DNA of 64,000 nucleotides, from assembly GCF_000952155.1 (NCBI RefSeq), contig NZ_JYON01000020.1, positions 1 through 64,000 of the forward strand, given 5' to 3'. Of the stretch, positions 43,596-53,100 are shown in pieces. Each line of letters opens with the position of its first letter. Position 1 is the first letter of the stretch. Made by a program: the position numbers and the translations under genes. The notes under the pieces were generated by a model. That model was not told the DNA's origin. It worked only from the letters and a program-made list of their open reading frames with translations, and made no database searches. This stretch comes from Aliterella atlantica CENA595. Its GTDB lineage: Bacteria > Cyanobacteriota > Cyanobacteriia > Cyanobacteriales > Chroococcidiopsidaceae.

Positions 43596-44148
43596 AAGAG
43601 TTTAGGGTAACTTTCGATCTAGCGGAAATATTTCTCAGCAAGACTCTAGCATCTTTTGTAACTTCTCTTTCCTTCTGCAAGCAGTCTATTTCCTTTCAGC
43701 ACCCCAGGGTGTAGATCGGTCATACCGCTTGCATCGAGCGATCGCACTATAGAAAATTATTGAGAAATATTATTATTATCCTTGACTAAGATTGATTCGC
43801 TATCCATTATAGTGTAATAATCATACTGGTAATTTTTAGCAACAACTTCATCTTTAATGACAAAAGCAATTAATTAGCTTGACAAGCAAAAAGCGATGTT
43901 GAGAACCATGCCAGCATTCTTTTAAGTTTTTTATCCAAAATTTAAACCCAAATATAGATCGGCAAATTTGCTGATACAACTGGTATTGGAGGACACGTCG
44001 TCATTTTAATAAATAAAAATAAATTTCATCTAGCTCCTCACCAGAAGATGAACGTGGTTGGGCGTGAACGATCGCCATCGACCTATCAATTAACTACCTT
44101 TAAACAAACAATTGCCGCAGCCCATTGGTAAAAAGTCAAAAATCAACA
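43596..44148. other. spacer upstream of the TonB receptor gene
   Basis: About 550 bases with no gene. It is AT-rich and holds the Fur-like site at 43762-43780 and possible AT-rich -10 elements such as CATTATAGTG near 43806. No hairpin or reading frame stands out. Its length suggests an extended control region or long 5' leader. Confidence 0.5.
43762..43780. promoter_or_regulatory. Fur-box-like site before the TonB receptor
   Basis: GAGAAATATTATTATTATC matches the 19-bp Fur consensus GATAATGATAATCATTATC at about 14 of 19 positions. It is about 370 bases before the receptor start. Iron control of such a receptor is expected; the site itself is a prediction. Confidence 0.45.
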
Positions 44149-46755
44149 ATGAAGCCATATCAATTTTTTTTCAACTTGTTGCTGAAAAGTACGCTCCCTT
44201 TGGCAGTTAGCTTTGCTAGCATTACCGTTTTACTCTCCACTCCCGCGACAAGTGAGGAATTGGGAGATGAAATTAGTAAAAATATTGCTCAACTAGGTGA
44301 CAGCAAAATTCCTGCCCAAAATTCTCGTGTTTTGGCACAAACACCAACCCAAGAAAATACTGTCGTAGTTATTACAGGAGTAACAGCAAAATCCACCGAT
44401 CAAGGGTTGGAGGTCATTTTTGCATCCAACCAAGGGGAGCAACTGCAAGTTACCAATCGCAGTACAGGTAATAATTTTGTTGCAGATATTACTGGTGGGC
44501 AATTGCGATTACCTAATGGGGATGGTTTCACATATCGCTCGGAAAATCCCATATCTGGAGTTACTGAGATAACCGCTACCAATGTTGATGCAAACACTGT
44601 GCGTTTAACAGTAGTAGGTGAGAACTCTTTACCCAAAGTTGAGTTATTTGATGATGATGCTGGGTTGGTTTTTGCAGTAGCATCATTAACAACAGCAGCA
44701 AAACCACCTCAAACGGAGGAACAACCAGCAACCGAAACACCTCCAGAAGAACCCGCAGCGCCGCAAAATGAACTGGAGGAAGTGCTGGTGACGGGGGAGC
44801 AAGACAGCTATCGCGCGCCGAATGCTTCGACTGCAACTAGAACCGATACACCTGTGCGAGATATTCCTGGTTCGATTCAAGTGATTCCGCGTCAAATCTT
44901 AGAAGACCAAAAAACGACGCGCATCCAAGAAGCCTTGGAGAACATCAGTGGTGTACGCAAAGAAGGTAACTACGGAGGTACAGATGCGGGTGGATTTAAT
45001 ATTCGTGGTTTTGCTCAAGAAGGGAATTTCCGTAATGGACTTGCTGACAATGACTTTTATTCCTCGGTAGATCCAGCAAATATCGATCGCATTGAAGTCC
45101 TTAAAGGACCAGCTTCAGTTCTATTTGGTCAATCTGAACCAGGAGGAATTGTCAATGTGGTCACAAAGCAACCTCTTGGTACTCCCTACTATTCGGCTGA
45201 AGTAAATGTCGGCAATTATGCTTTTTATCGCTCCAGTCTTGATATTTCTGGACCACTGGAAGATGATGGTTCGTTGTTATATCGGTTGAATGCGGCTTAT
45301 CAAAATTCTGGGAGTTTTCGAGATTACAACTTTACAGAACGTGTATTTGTTGCGCCTGTATTTACCTTAGATATCAGCGATCGCACTTCATTAACGGTCG
45401 ATCTTGAATATCAAAACAATAATTACCTCTTCGATCGCGGACTTCCTTCACTTGGAGACAGACCTGCTCCCATTCCTATTAGTCGCTTAGTTGGGCTACC
45501 GGACAGTGTTTATGACGATAGCACTTTTCGAGTTGGCTATAGACTAGAGCATCAATTTAGCGAAAATTGGCAACTTCGCAATGGATTTTCCTTAGTGTCT
45601 GCTGAATCAGCAGGTAATTATGCCACTGGTGGTAATGAGCTAGTTGATGACCAATTTGCCCCGATATATATAGGTCGTGACGATTTTACACGAGAAATCT
45701 ATACACTGCAAACAGAAGTAGTGGGACGCTTCAACACGGGATCGATTGTCCATCAACCTTTAATTGGGGTGGAGTTAAGAAGAAATATATGGGCTTATAA
45801 CTTATACGATGTGCCAGACCCCATCTTGCTAGACATTTTCAATCCTGATTATGATGTCGATCTGCCTGATATACCTGATGAAAAAACTTCATCTTACACA
45901 ACTCGTAGAGATACTCTCGGAATTTACCTGCAAGATCAAATTGCTTTTACAGATAATCTCAAAGTCCTGGTTGGCGGTCGCTTTGATGCCTTCTACCGCC
46001 GAGATAACTTCGGAACGCCTGAAGAAGAAAACCTCAGTGCCTTCAGTCCCCGTGTTGGTATTGTTTACCAGCCAATTCAACCAATTTCTCTTTATGCCAG
46101 CTATACTCAATCATTTCAACCCGATCGATTTCTCGATCGCTCGGCAGTAACGAACGAACCTTTTAAACCAACGGAAGGAACGCAGTATGAAGTAGGGATC
46201 AAAGCAGATATTAGCGATCGCCTTTCAGCAACCTTAGCAGCCTACGAAATTACCAAAACCAACGTTATTACCGCCGATCCCATCGATCCCGATCTCTCCA
46301 TCCAGGTAGGAGAACAAAGAAGCAGAGGTGTTGAATTAGATGTTGGCGGCGAAATTCAGCCTGGTTGGAATATCATTGCATCTTACACTTATACCGATGC
46401 GATTACCTCAGAAGACAACACCATTGCTGTAGGTAATCGGCTGATTAATGTTCCCGAACACGCCGCTAGTTTGTGGACGACCTACGAAATTCAAACTGGC
46501 GATTTAGAAGGTTTGGGCTTTGGTTTGGGACTGTACTATGTAGGAGATAGATTTGCCGACTTGGATAATACAAGCGTTTTGCCCAGCTATTTCCGCACAG
46601 ATTCCGCCATCTATTACAAACGGGATAACTGGAGGGTAGCACTGAATTTCCGCAATCTTTTCAATCAGACTTATTATGAGACAGCCCAAACTAGAAATAT
46701 CATCTACCCTGGCGCACCATTTACTGTCATTGGTTCGTTTGCAATTGAGTTCTAA
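44149..46755 (+). CDS. TonB-dependent siderophore receptor with AMIN domain
   Basis: An outer-membrane receptor of 868 residues. A signal peptide (LPLAVSFASITVLLSTPATS) is followed by an AMIN domain at about residues 60-160, a proline-rich linker, a TonB-box-like LEEVLVTGEQ, the plug (RDIPGSIQVIPRQIL, NIRGFAQEGNFRNG, IEVLKGPASVLFGQSEPGGIVNVVTK) and a 22-strand-type barrel ending in FAIEF with terminal Phe. Plug and barrel match ferrichrome/ferric-siderophore receptors, and the AMIN domain is typical of cyanobacterial ones. ATG 44149 is preferred over a TTG at 44125. It is followed by the binding lipoprotein 23 bases later, likely one iron-regulated operon. Confidence 0.95.
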   Translation: MKPYQFFFNLLLKSTLPLAVSFASITVLLSTPATSEELGDEISKNIAQLGDSKIPAQNSRVLAQTPTQENTVVVITGVTAKSTDQGLEVIFASNQGEQLQVTNRSTGNNFVADITGGQLRLPNGDGFTYRSENPISGVTEITATNVDANTVRLTVVGENSLPKVELFDDDAGLVFAVASLTTAAKPPQTEEQPATETPPEEPAAPQNELEEVLVTGEQDSYRAPNASTATRTDTPVRDIPGSIQVIPRQILEDQKTTRIQEALENISGVRKEGNYGGTDAGGFNIRGFAQEGNFRNGLADNDFYSSVDPANIDRIEVLKGPASVLFGQSEPGGIVNVVTKQPLGTPYYSAEVNVGNYAFYRSSLDISGPLEDDGSLLYRLNAAYQNSGSFRDYNFTERVFVAPVFTLDISDRTSLTVDLEYQNNNYLFDRGLPSLGDRPAPIPISRLVGLPDSVYDDSTFRVGYRLEHQFSENWQLRNGFSLVSAESAGNYATGGNELVDDQFAPIYIGRDDFTREIYTLQTEVVGRFNTGSIVHQPLIGVELRRNIWAYNLYDVPDPILLDIFNPDYDVDLPDIPDEKTSSYTTRRDTLGIYLQDQIAFTDNLKVLVGGRFDAFYRRDNFGTPEEENLSAFSPRVGIVYQPIQPISLYASYTQSFQPDRFLDRSAVTNEPFKPTEGTQYEVGIKADISDRLSATLAAYEITKTNVITADPIDPDLSIQVGEQRSRGVELDVGGEIQPGWNIIASYTYTDAITSEDNTIAVGNRLINVPEHAASLWTTYEIQTGDLEGLGFGLGLYYVGDRFADLDNTSVLPSYFRTDSAIYYKRDNWRVALNFRNLFNQTYYETAQTRNIIYPGAPFTVIGSFAIEF

Positions 46756-46778
46756 CCTTGATTTTTCTTGAGTTTACA

Positions 46779-47831
46779 ATGTTCTGGGAAACTTGCTGCA
46801 AAGCGATCGCTTTTTTATATAAATACATTGGCTGGGCTTTATTGAGCGCCATCTTAATTACAGCTTGTCATGGTAGTAGTCCTCAAACCCCCAGTGGAGA
46901 AATTGGGCGATCGCCATCTGCGGATTGTCGAGTTGTGAACCACGCAGTAGGAAAAACCAAAATTTGTGGTAAACCTACAATAGTTGCGGCTCTTGAACCT
47001 AAGATTCTCAGTATGATGTTAGCTCTGGATGTTCAACCTACTGCCTACGCCGATGCTTACTTAGTGCGATCGCGCCAATTTGACAATCCTAGCCAACAAA
47101 TTCCCTACTTGGGTAATTTTGTCACCAATCAACCGATTAATTTGGGCGATCGCTCCAGTCCCTCTCTAGAAACTTTAACTCTCCTCCAACCAGATTTGAT
47201 TTTGGGCATAAAATATCAGGAAAATCAGTTGTTATCAGCGATCGCTCCCACTGTATTGATAGATAACGAGCAAGATTGGCAAGAAAATATCAAAATTGTC
47301 GCCAACGCACTGGATAGTCAAAAAAACATTACATCGCTCGTTTCCTCACAACAGCAAAAACTAGCGCAAACCCGCGCTCAATTAGCCCAACTGTCTAGCA
47401 CCCATCCACGAGTGCTAAATATTGCTTGCAGTTTATCGATGAACTATATAGAGGTGATATCCCAAGGAGATACAATTGAACTTTTGCAACAAATAGGCTT
47501 TCGACCTGTATTGCTGACAGATGTTGAGCGCACACTTGGGTTGCGTCCAAAAATTAACCTGGAAACCCTCAGTCAAATAGACGCGGACATTGTCATTGTT
47601 AATACCTGGCTAGACCATTGGAATGGTCAATCTACTTATACCGTTCCTTTCCAAGAACTCAAGCAGAAATGGGCGACAACTCGCCTATTGCACAATTCAC
47701 GAGCCTGGAAAGAAGGACGAGTTTACTTTGTAGACTATACTCTCTGGGGCAGTGTAGTTGGTCCGCCTATTGCTAATTCTTTGATGTTAGAAAAATTACC
47801 CGCACTTTTAATGTCACGCACAAACCCATGA
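46779..47831 (+). CDS. siderophore-binding lipoprotein of an ABC importer (FecB-like)
   Basis: A 350-residue periplasmic binding protein. A signal sequence ends in a lipobox (ILITAC), so it should be lipid-anchored. The helical-backbone fold of iron-chelate binding proteins is seen in KPTIVAALEPKILSMMLALDVQPTAY, SPSLETLTLLQPDLILG and INLETLSQIDADIVIVNTW. ATG 46779 is preferred over a TTG at 46758. Its 3' end overlaps the DUF1636 gene by four bases. It probably serves the FecCD permeases at 37661-39717. Confidence 0.93.
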   Translation: MFWETCCKAIAFLYKYIGWALLSAILITACHGSSPQTPSGEIGRSPSADCRVVNHAVGKTKICGKPTIVAALEPKILSMMLALDVQPTAYADAYLVRSRQFDNPSQQIPYLGNFVTNQPINLGDRSSPSLETLTLLQPDLILGIKYQENQLLSAIAPTVLIDNEQDWQENIKIVANALDSQKNITSLVSSQQQKLAQTRAQLAQLSSTHPRVLNIACSLSMNYIEVISQGDTIELLQQIGFRPVLLTDVERTLGLRPKINLETLSQIDADIVIVNTWLDHWNGQSTYTVPFQELKQKWATTRLLHNSRAWKEGRVYFVDYTLWGSVVGPPIANSLMLEKLPALLMSRTNP

Positions 47832-48226
47832 CCAAATGTACCCTATTTGTTTGCAAATCCTGTCACAGTTCGTCAGCAGAACTAGCAGAAAATCAGCGTT
47901 ACGATGGCAGTATTCTCCTTGACAATATTGCCACTTTATCAGTTGAAAAATTCACAGCAGAAGAATTAGAAATTCGCTCTGTCGGCTGTTTGTGGAATTG
48001 TCGTGGTTGTGTTGTTGCTGTTTCTACCTCCGATAAGCCAACATATTTGCTGGTCGATTTGCCTCCAGATGAAGAAAATGCCTCAGCATTACTTGAATTT
48101 GTCCAGATGTATATCAGTAATAGCAAGGGAGCAGTTAATTGGGACAAACTGCCTAAGCAGTTGGAATCTAAGTTCTTTGCTTGTGTTCCTTCTGTAGCTA
48201 ATCGAGAAATTCCAGAGCCTTCATAG
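47828..48226 (+). CDS. DUF1636 metal-binding-type protein
   Basis: A 132-residue protein with six cysteines in two clusters, C-x4-C-x2-C at the N-terminus (TKCTLFVCKSCH) and C-x4-C-x2-C in GCLWNCRGCVVAV. This is the DUF1636 pattern of small thioredoxin-like-ferredoxin-type proteins often found beside metal uptake genes. It overlaps the binding-protein gene by four bases. A role in Fe-S or metal handling, perhaps in iron release from the siderophore, is inferred only. Confidence 0.85.
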   Translation: MTKCTLFVCKSCHSSSAELAENQRYDGSILLDNIATLSVEKFTAEELEIRSVGCLWNCRGCVVAVSTSDKPTYLLVDLPPDEENASALLEFVQMYISNSKGAVNWDKLPKQLESKFFACVPSVANREIPEPS

Positions 48227-48312
48227 TAAGTAAGCTTCAGAATATTGGTTTATTTTTTATTGATAAAATGTGCGTTTGGCTATTTGTATCACTATCCACA
48301 TATTACCTCTTC

Positions 48313-48347
48313 AATTACGAATTACGAATTACGAATTACGAATTATT
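48313..48347. repeat. tandem heptamer AATTACG x5
   Basis: Five perfect copies of AATTACG followed by AATTATT, ending six bases before the exporter ATG. This type of short heptanucleotide repeat is common in cyanobacteria. Here it fills the ribosome-binding region. Confidence 0.9.
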
Positions 48348-48352
48348 AGAGA

Positions 48353-49693
48353 ATGTCACAACCACCAAATCCTAGCAGTATGCGTAACTTTTTGGCGATC
48401 TGGGTAGGTCAATTGGTTTCTACTATTGGTAGTAGTATGAGTCGCTTTGCGATCGCCATTTGGGCATGGGAAATTACAGGTCAAGCAACAACTCTGACTC
48501 TAGTGGGCTTTTTTAGCTTGCTACCTAGTATAGCGGTAGCTTCCATCTCAGGGGCAATTGTTGACCATTTTAATCGCAAATTACTGTTGATAATAGGTGA
48601 CACAGTAGCAGTGCTGACGACAATCGCCATGATGCTGTTATATCTCACCAACCATTTGCAAATTTGGCATTTATATGTAGCTAGCGCTATTGTCGGGACA
48701 TTTAATCAATTTCAATCTTTAGCATACTCCGCATCAGTATCTTTATTAGTTCCCAAACAACATTACACCCGTGCTAGCAGCCTGGAATTTGTTGCAACTT
48801 ATGGCAGTAATATAGTCGCTCCCGCTTTAGCAGGATATCTTTATCCAATAATTGGTTTATTGGGAATTTGGCTGATTGATATTTCTACCTTTGCGATCGC
48901 TATTAGTAGTTTATTATTTGCCCGCATACCTAACCCATCTCTAATCGATACCCAGGAAACTTATACCCATATTTGGCAAGGTTTAGGATTTGGTTTTCGC
49001 TATATTCTCGAACGCAAAAGCTTACTCGCTCTTTTAATCGTCGCATTCCTGTTTTGGTTTGCTCATGATGTTGGGGATTCTCTCTATACGCCATTGATTT
49101 TATCTCGAACTGGCAATGATACTGTGGTTTTGGGCAGTTTAGCTGCTGCGGCTGGTTTTGGTGGTGTCACTGGAGCCATCATTGTGAGTACCTGGGGTGG
49201 TTTTACCAAGAAGATCGACGGTGTTTTGTTGGGGATGATTGGTGCAGGACTAAGTAAAATTGTTTTTGGTTGGGGTCGAACCCCTTGGATTTGGATACCT
49301 ATGCAGTTTTGTTCTTCTTTCAATTTCCCTTTCAACGGTAGTTCTGATAACGCCATTTGGTTAGCTAAAGTTGCTCCCCATGTCCAAGGAAGGGTATTTG
49401 CCGCCCATGCATTAGTTTTACAATTTGGGTCAGCAGTAGCTTATTTAATCGCAGGTCCTCTAGCAGATAGAATATTTACTCCTGCATTAGCCGCAGGTAA
49501 TGGTCGTGCGGGAATTTTGGCAACAATATTTGGGACTAATGCAGGTGCGGGGATCGCACTGCTGTATGTAATCTGTGCTGTGGGTATGTTGCTGGTTGGG
49601 TGTGCTGGATTTTATATTCCCCAACTGCGAGATGTGGAGAAGATTTTACCCGACCATGATGCTGAATATGCACGAGTTGAATCGGGGAAATAA
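48353..49693 (+). CDS. MFS transporter, probable siderophore exporter
   Basis: A 446-residue major facilitator protein of the EntS-like (MFS_3) type with about twelve membrane segments: RNFLAIWVGQLVSTIGSSMSRFAIAIWAWEITG at the start, GAIVDHFNRKLLLIIGD in the first loop and GGFTKKIDG in the second half. Members such as EntS in E. coli and the schizokinen exporter SchE in Anabaena send siderophores across the inner membrane. Its position between uptake genes and the NRPS supports export of the locus product. A heptamer repeat lies directly before the ATG. Confidence 0.9.
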   Translation: MSQPPNPSSMRNFLAIWVGQLVSTIGSSMSRFAIAIWAWEITGQATTLTLVGFFSLLPSIAVASISGAIVDHFNRKLLLIIGDTVAVLTTIAMMLLYLTNHLQIWHLYVASAIVGTFNQFQSLAYSASVSLLVPKQHYTRASSLEFVATYGSNIVAPALAGYLYPIIGLLGIWLIDISTFAIAISSLLFARIPNPSLIDTQETYTHIWQGLGFGFRYILERKSLLALLIVAFLFWFAHDVGDSLYTPLILSRTGNDTVVLGSLAAAAGFGGVTGAIIVSTWGGFTKKIDGVLLGMIGAGLSKIVFGWGRTPWIWIPMQFCSSFNFPFNGSSDNAIWLAKVAPHVQGRVFAAHALVLQFGSAVAYLIAGPLADRIFTPALAAGNGRAGILATIFGTNAGAGIALLYVICAVGMLLVGCAGFYIPQLRDVEKILPDHDAEYARVESGK

Positions 49694-50188
49694 GTCCTAG
49701 AACTGTCCTTATTTATATACCTAGATTATCTTAGCGCTAAAAGCTATAAGTTTTACTCATTGCTATTCTCTTGCCTCAATCTGTCACTTATCGGTAAAGT
49801 AAGGCAAGCTAAATAAAAATAACTCTCAATAATATTGAGAATGATTCGCACAGACGAATGTTTTAATTTCAGCACATCGGTGGTTGGCTAAACTATCAAT
49901 GGTCGAGAACTAGAGTTAAGTAAGCACAAAATTCTAACTCGACTTACAATCCTTGGTTTGGTTGACTACTAGGCTTGAATTGAGATCGATAATCAGCAGT
50001 AGTCACAGAAGGTACAGGATGAAAATACTCTCCAGTTTCATAAATCAAATGCAGTTTCAGTGCTGGCGAGCATATTTTTATTACCAGCCGAAAGCTCTGT
50101 AGAAACGACATCCCGCCAATTTTCTCTGGCGATCGCAACCTGAGAAAACCAGCAGTTTATTAGGTGCATTTAGCTCTCGCAAATAAAC
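49694..50188. other. spacer upstream of the NRPS gene
   Basis: About 495 bases. It contains an inverted repeat CTTGCCT/AGGCAAG (49770-49776 and 49802-49808), possibly ending the exporter transcript, and the Fur-like palindrome at 49824-49840. A 64-codon minus-strand frame at 49944-50138 has no recognisable product. No ribosome-binding site is clear before the NRPS ATG. Confidence 0.5.
49824..49840. promoter_or_regulatory. palindrome TCTCAAT-AAT-ATTGAGA, Fur-like
   Basis: Perfect 7-base arms around AAT, continued by ATGATT. AT-rich dyads with TTGAGAAT halves resemble iron-boxes of cyanobacterial FurA. It lies about 350 bases before the NRPS start and is the only strong dyad in that spacer. 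Confidence 0.45.
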
Positions 50189-53100
50189 ATGATTAAATCC
50201 AATTGTTCCTCTGTTAAAAGCCAACCTAGCTGTTCTACTGTTGTAGAACTGTTACGTTTGAGAAGTTCATCGCAGCCAAATCGAGATGCTTTCACATTTT
50301 TGTTAGACGGGGAAACAGAGCAAACAACCCTGACTTACCAAGAATTAGATCGGCTAGCACGTCGAGTTGCTACTCGGTTGCAAGAACTAGGCTTAACAGG
50401 CGAACGAGCTTTACTGCTTTATCCTGCTGGACTAGATTTTTTAATTGCCTTCTTTGGTTGCTTATATGCAAAAGTTGTGGCGGTGACTGCATATCCTCCC
50501 AGAAATCAGCGCAATACACCAAGAATAAAAGCAATTGCTACTGATGCCGAAGCTGCGATCGCTCTAACAACTACGGAAATATTCTCAACAGTGCAGTCTC
50601 TCATGACAGAAAAGACTGACACAACATCATTGCAGTGGTTAACTACCGATAATCTGACACAGGGGATAGAAGATAATTGGCAACCACCCCAGATCGATAG
50701 AGATAGCCTGGCTTTTCTGCAATATACATCTGGTTCTACAGGCACGCCTAAAGGTGTGATGATTACTCATGGCAACCTCCTGCACAATGCTCTGACAACT
50801 TGCCAATTTATGGAGCATTCCGCAGACAGTAAGTTTGTCACATGGTTGCCAATGTACCACGATATGGGTTTAATCGGTGGCATATTACAACCTTTGTATG
50901 GGGGTTTTCCGTGTATTGTTATGCCTCCTGCTGCCTTTCTCCAACGTCCATATCGTTGGTTGCAGACAATTTCTCAATATCAAGGAACGACCAGTGGCGG
51001 TCCCAATTTTGCCTACGATCTATGCGTGCAGAAAATTACTCCCGAACAAAAAGCAACTCTTGACCTGAGTAGCTGGAGTGTAGCTTTTAATGGTGCTGAA
51101 CCGATTCGTTACGATACCTTGGAGAGATTTGCAGCCGCATTTGCAGAATGTGGCTTTCGCAAAGAGGCATTCTATCCATGTTATGGCATGGCGGAAACAA
51201 CTCTCATGGTTTCAGGTGTAGATAAGGCTACCTCACCATTAGTAAAAGCGATTGACAAATCGGCATTAGCATCTAATCGAGTTATTGAATTGGCAGTTGC
51301 AGATGAGAATATATATCATTTTGTTAGTTGCGGTCGAGTCATCCCCCAACAGCAAGTAGTTATTGCTAATCCTGAAACACTTAAGGCTTGTCAACCCGAC
51401 GAAATTGGGGAAATTTGGGTATCAGGATTGAGCGTTGGTCAAGGCTATTGGCATCGAGAACAAGAGACAGAAGAGACATTTGGCGCTTATTTATCAGATA
51501 CAGGCGCAGGACCTTTCCTGCGAACTGGAGATTTGGGCTTTTTGCAGGATGGAGAGCTATTTATTACAGGTAGAGCTAAAGATTTAATTATTATTCGCGG
51601 TCGCAATCTTTACCCACAGGATATAGAACTTAGCTGCGAAAGCAGCCATCAATCTTTACGCGCTGGTGCTAGTGCCGCATTTACAGTTGAAGTAGACAAT
51701 GAAGAGAAGTTAGTCATTGTCCAAGAATTAGAGTTTCGCGCCAAACCTAATGTAGAAGAAGTAATAAGTGCTATTCGTCAAGCGGTGACACAAGAGCATG
51801 AAGTCCAAGTTTATGCAGTAGTTTTAATTAAACCAGGTAGTATCCCCAAAACTAGCAGTGGTAAGATTCAAAGACGTGCAACTCGCGCCCAGTTTCTTGC
51901 CAGTGAGTTAGCTGTAGTTGCAAGTAGTATTTTCGACGATGTAAGTAATGATTTTGATTTAGATAATTTGTGTCGCGAGACTCTTTTAGCTGCAACAGAA
52001 AATCGTCAGCAACTTTTAGAAGATTATCTGCATCGGGTTGTAGCTCAAATTTTGAAAGTAGCTCCATCTCAGTTCAACTCCCAGCAAGCTTTGAATACTC
52101 TGGGATTAGATTCGATTATGGCAATCGATTTGCAGAACTGGATTGAAAATAAGTTTGGGGTACAAATACCCGCAGTGAATTTTCTAGATGGTATTAGTAT
52201 TGCTCAATTAGCGACGCAGGCGATCGCACAAATCAAAGAGAAAAAAGCGATCGCACAGGCAATATCACCAGTTGCTACAAGTATTAACGAATATCCTCTT
52301 TCCTTCGCTCAACAACGTTTGTGGTTCTTTGATCAGTTAGAACCAGGCAACCCATTTTACAATATGGCGATCGCCGCACGCTTAACTGGATCTGCGAACA
52401 TTGCTGTTTTAGAGGAAAGTTTAAATGCGATTATCCAACGTCACGCAGTTCTAAGGACTACTTTTACTAATAGAAAAGGCAAAGCGCTACAAGTTATTGC
52501 TCCTAGTTTGACTGTCAAGATACCGATAATTGACTTAGAGAAGTTAGAAGCACCTGAGCAAACAGCAGATTTAGAGCGATCGATGCGCTTAGAAGCACGT
52601 CAACCGATTGATTTGACAAGCGGGTGTTTGTTACGCTGTACCCTCGTCAGACTTCAGCCGACAGAGCATATCATGTTGCTGACAATTCATCACATTGCTG
52701 CTGATGGTTGGTCTATGGGAGTTTTTCTCCAAGAACTTGCAGCATTTTATCAAGCCTTTTTGACAGGAAAACCCCCAGCACTAGCTGAACTGCCTATCCA
52801 ATATACAGATTTTGCTGTTTGGCAACGCAATTGGCTGCAAAAAGATGTACTAGATTCACAGCTACGGTATTGGCAGCAACAATTAAGTAAACCTCTGCCA
52901 GTATTAGATTTACCTACAGATTATCCACGCCCACCAGTCCAAAGTTTTGTTGGTAGCAAGCGAGAATTTGCCCTATCCAAGTCTCTAACCGCAGCCTTGA
53001 AAACCGTCTCGCGGCAAGAGGGAGTAACGCTGTTTATGACGCTGTTAGCAGCGTTTAAAGTGTTACTTTATCGTTATAGTGGTCAGTCAGATATTTTAGT

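Noticed and set aside
49944..50138. 64-codon minus-strand frame before the NRPS
   Set aside because: No family or ribosome-binding site. Its last residues look somewhat protein-like, so a remnant is possible but cannot be supported.
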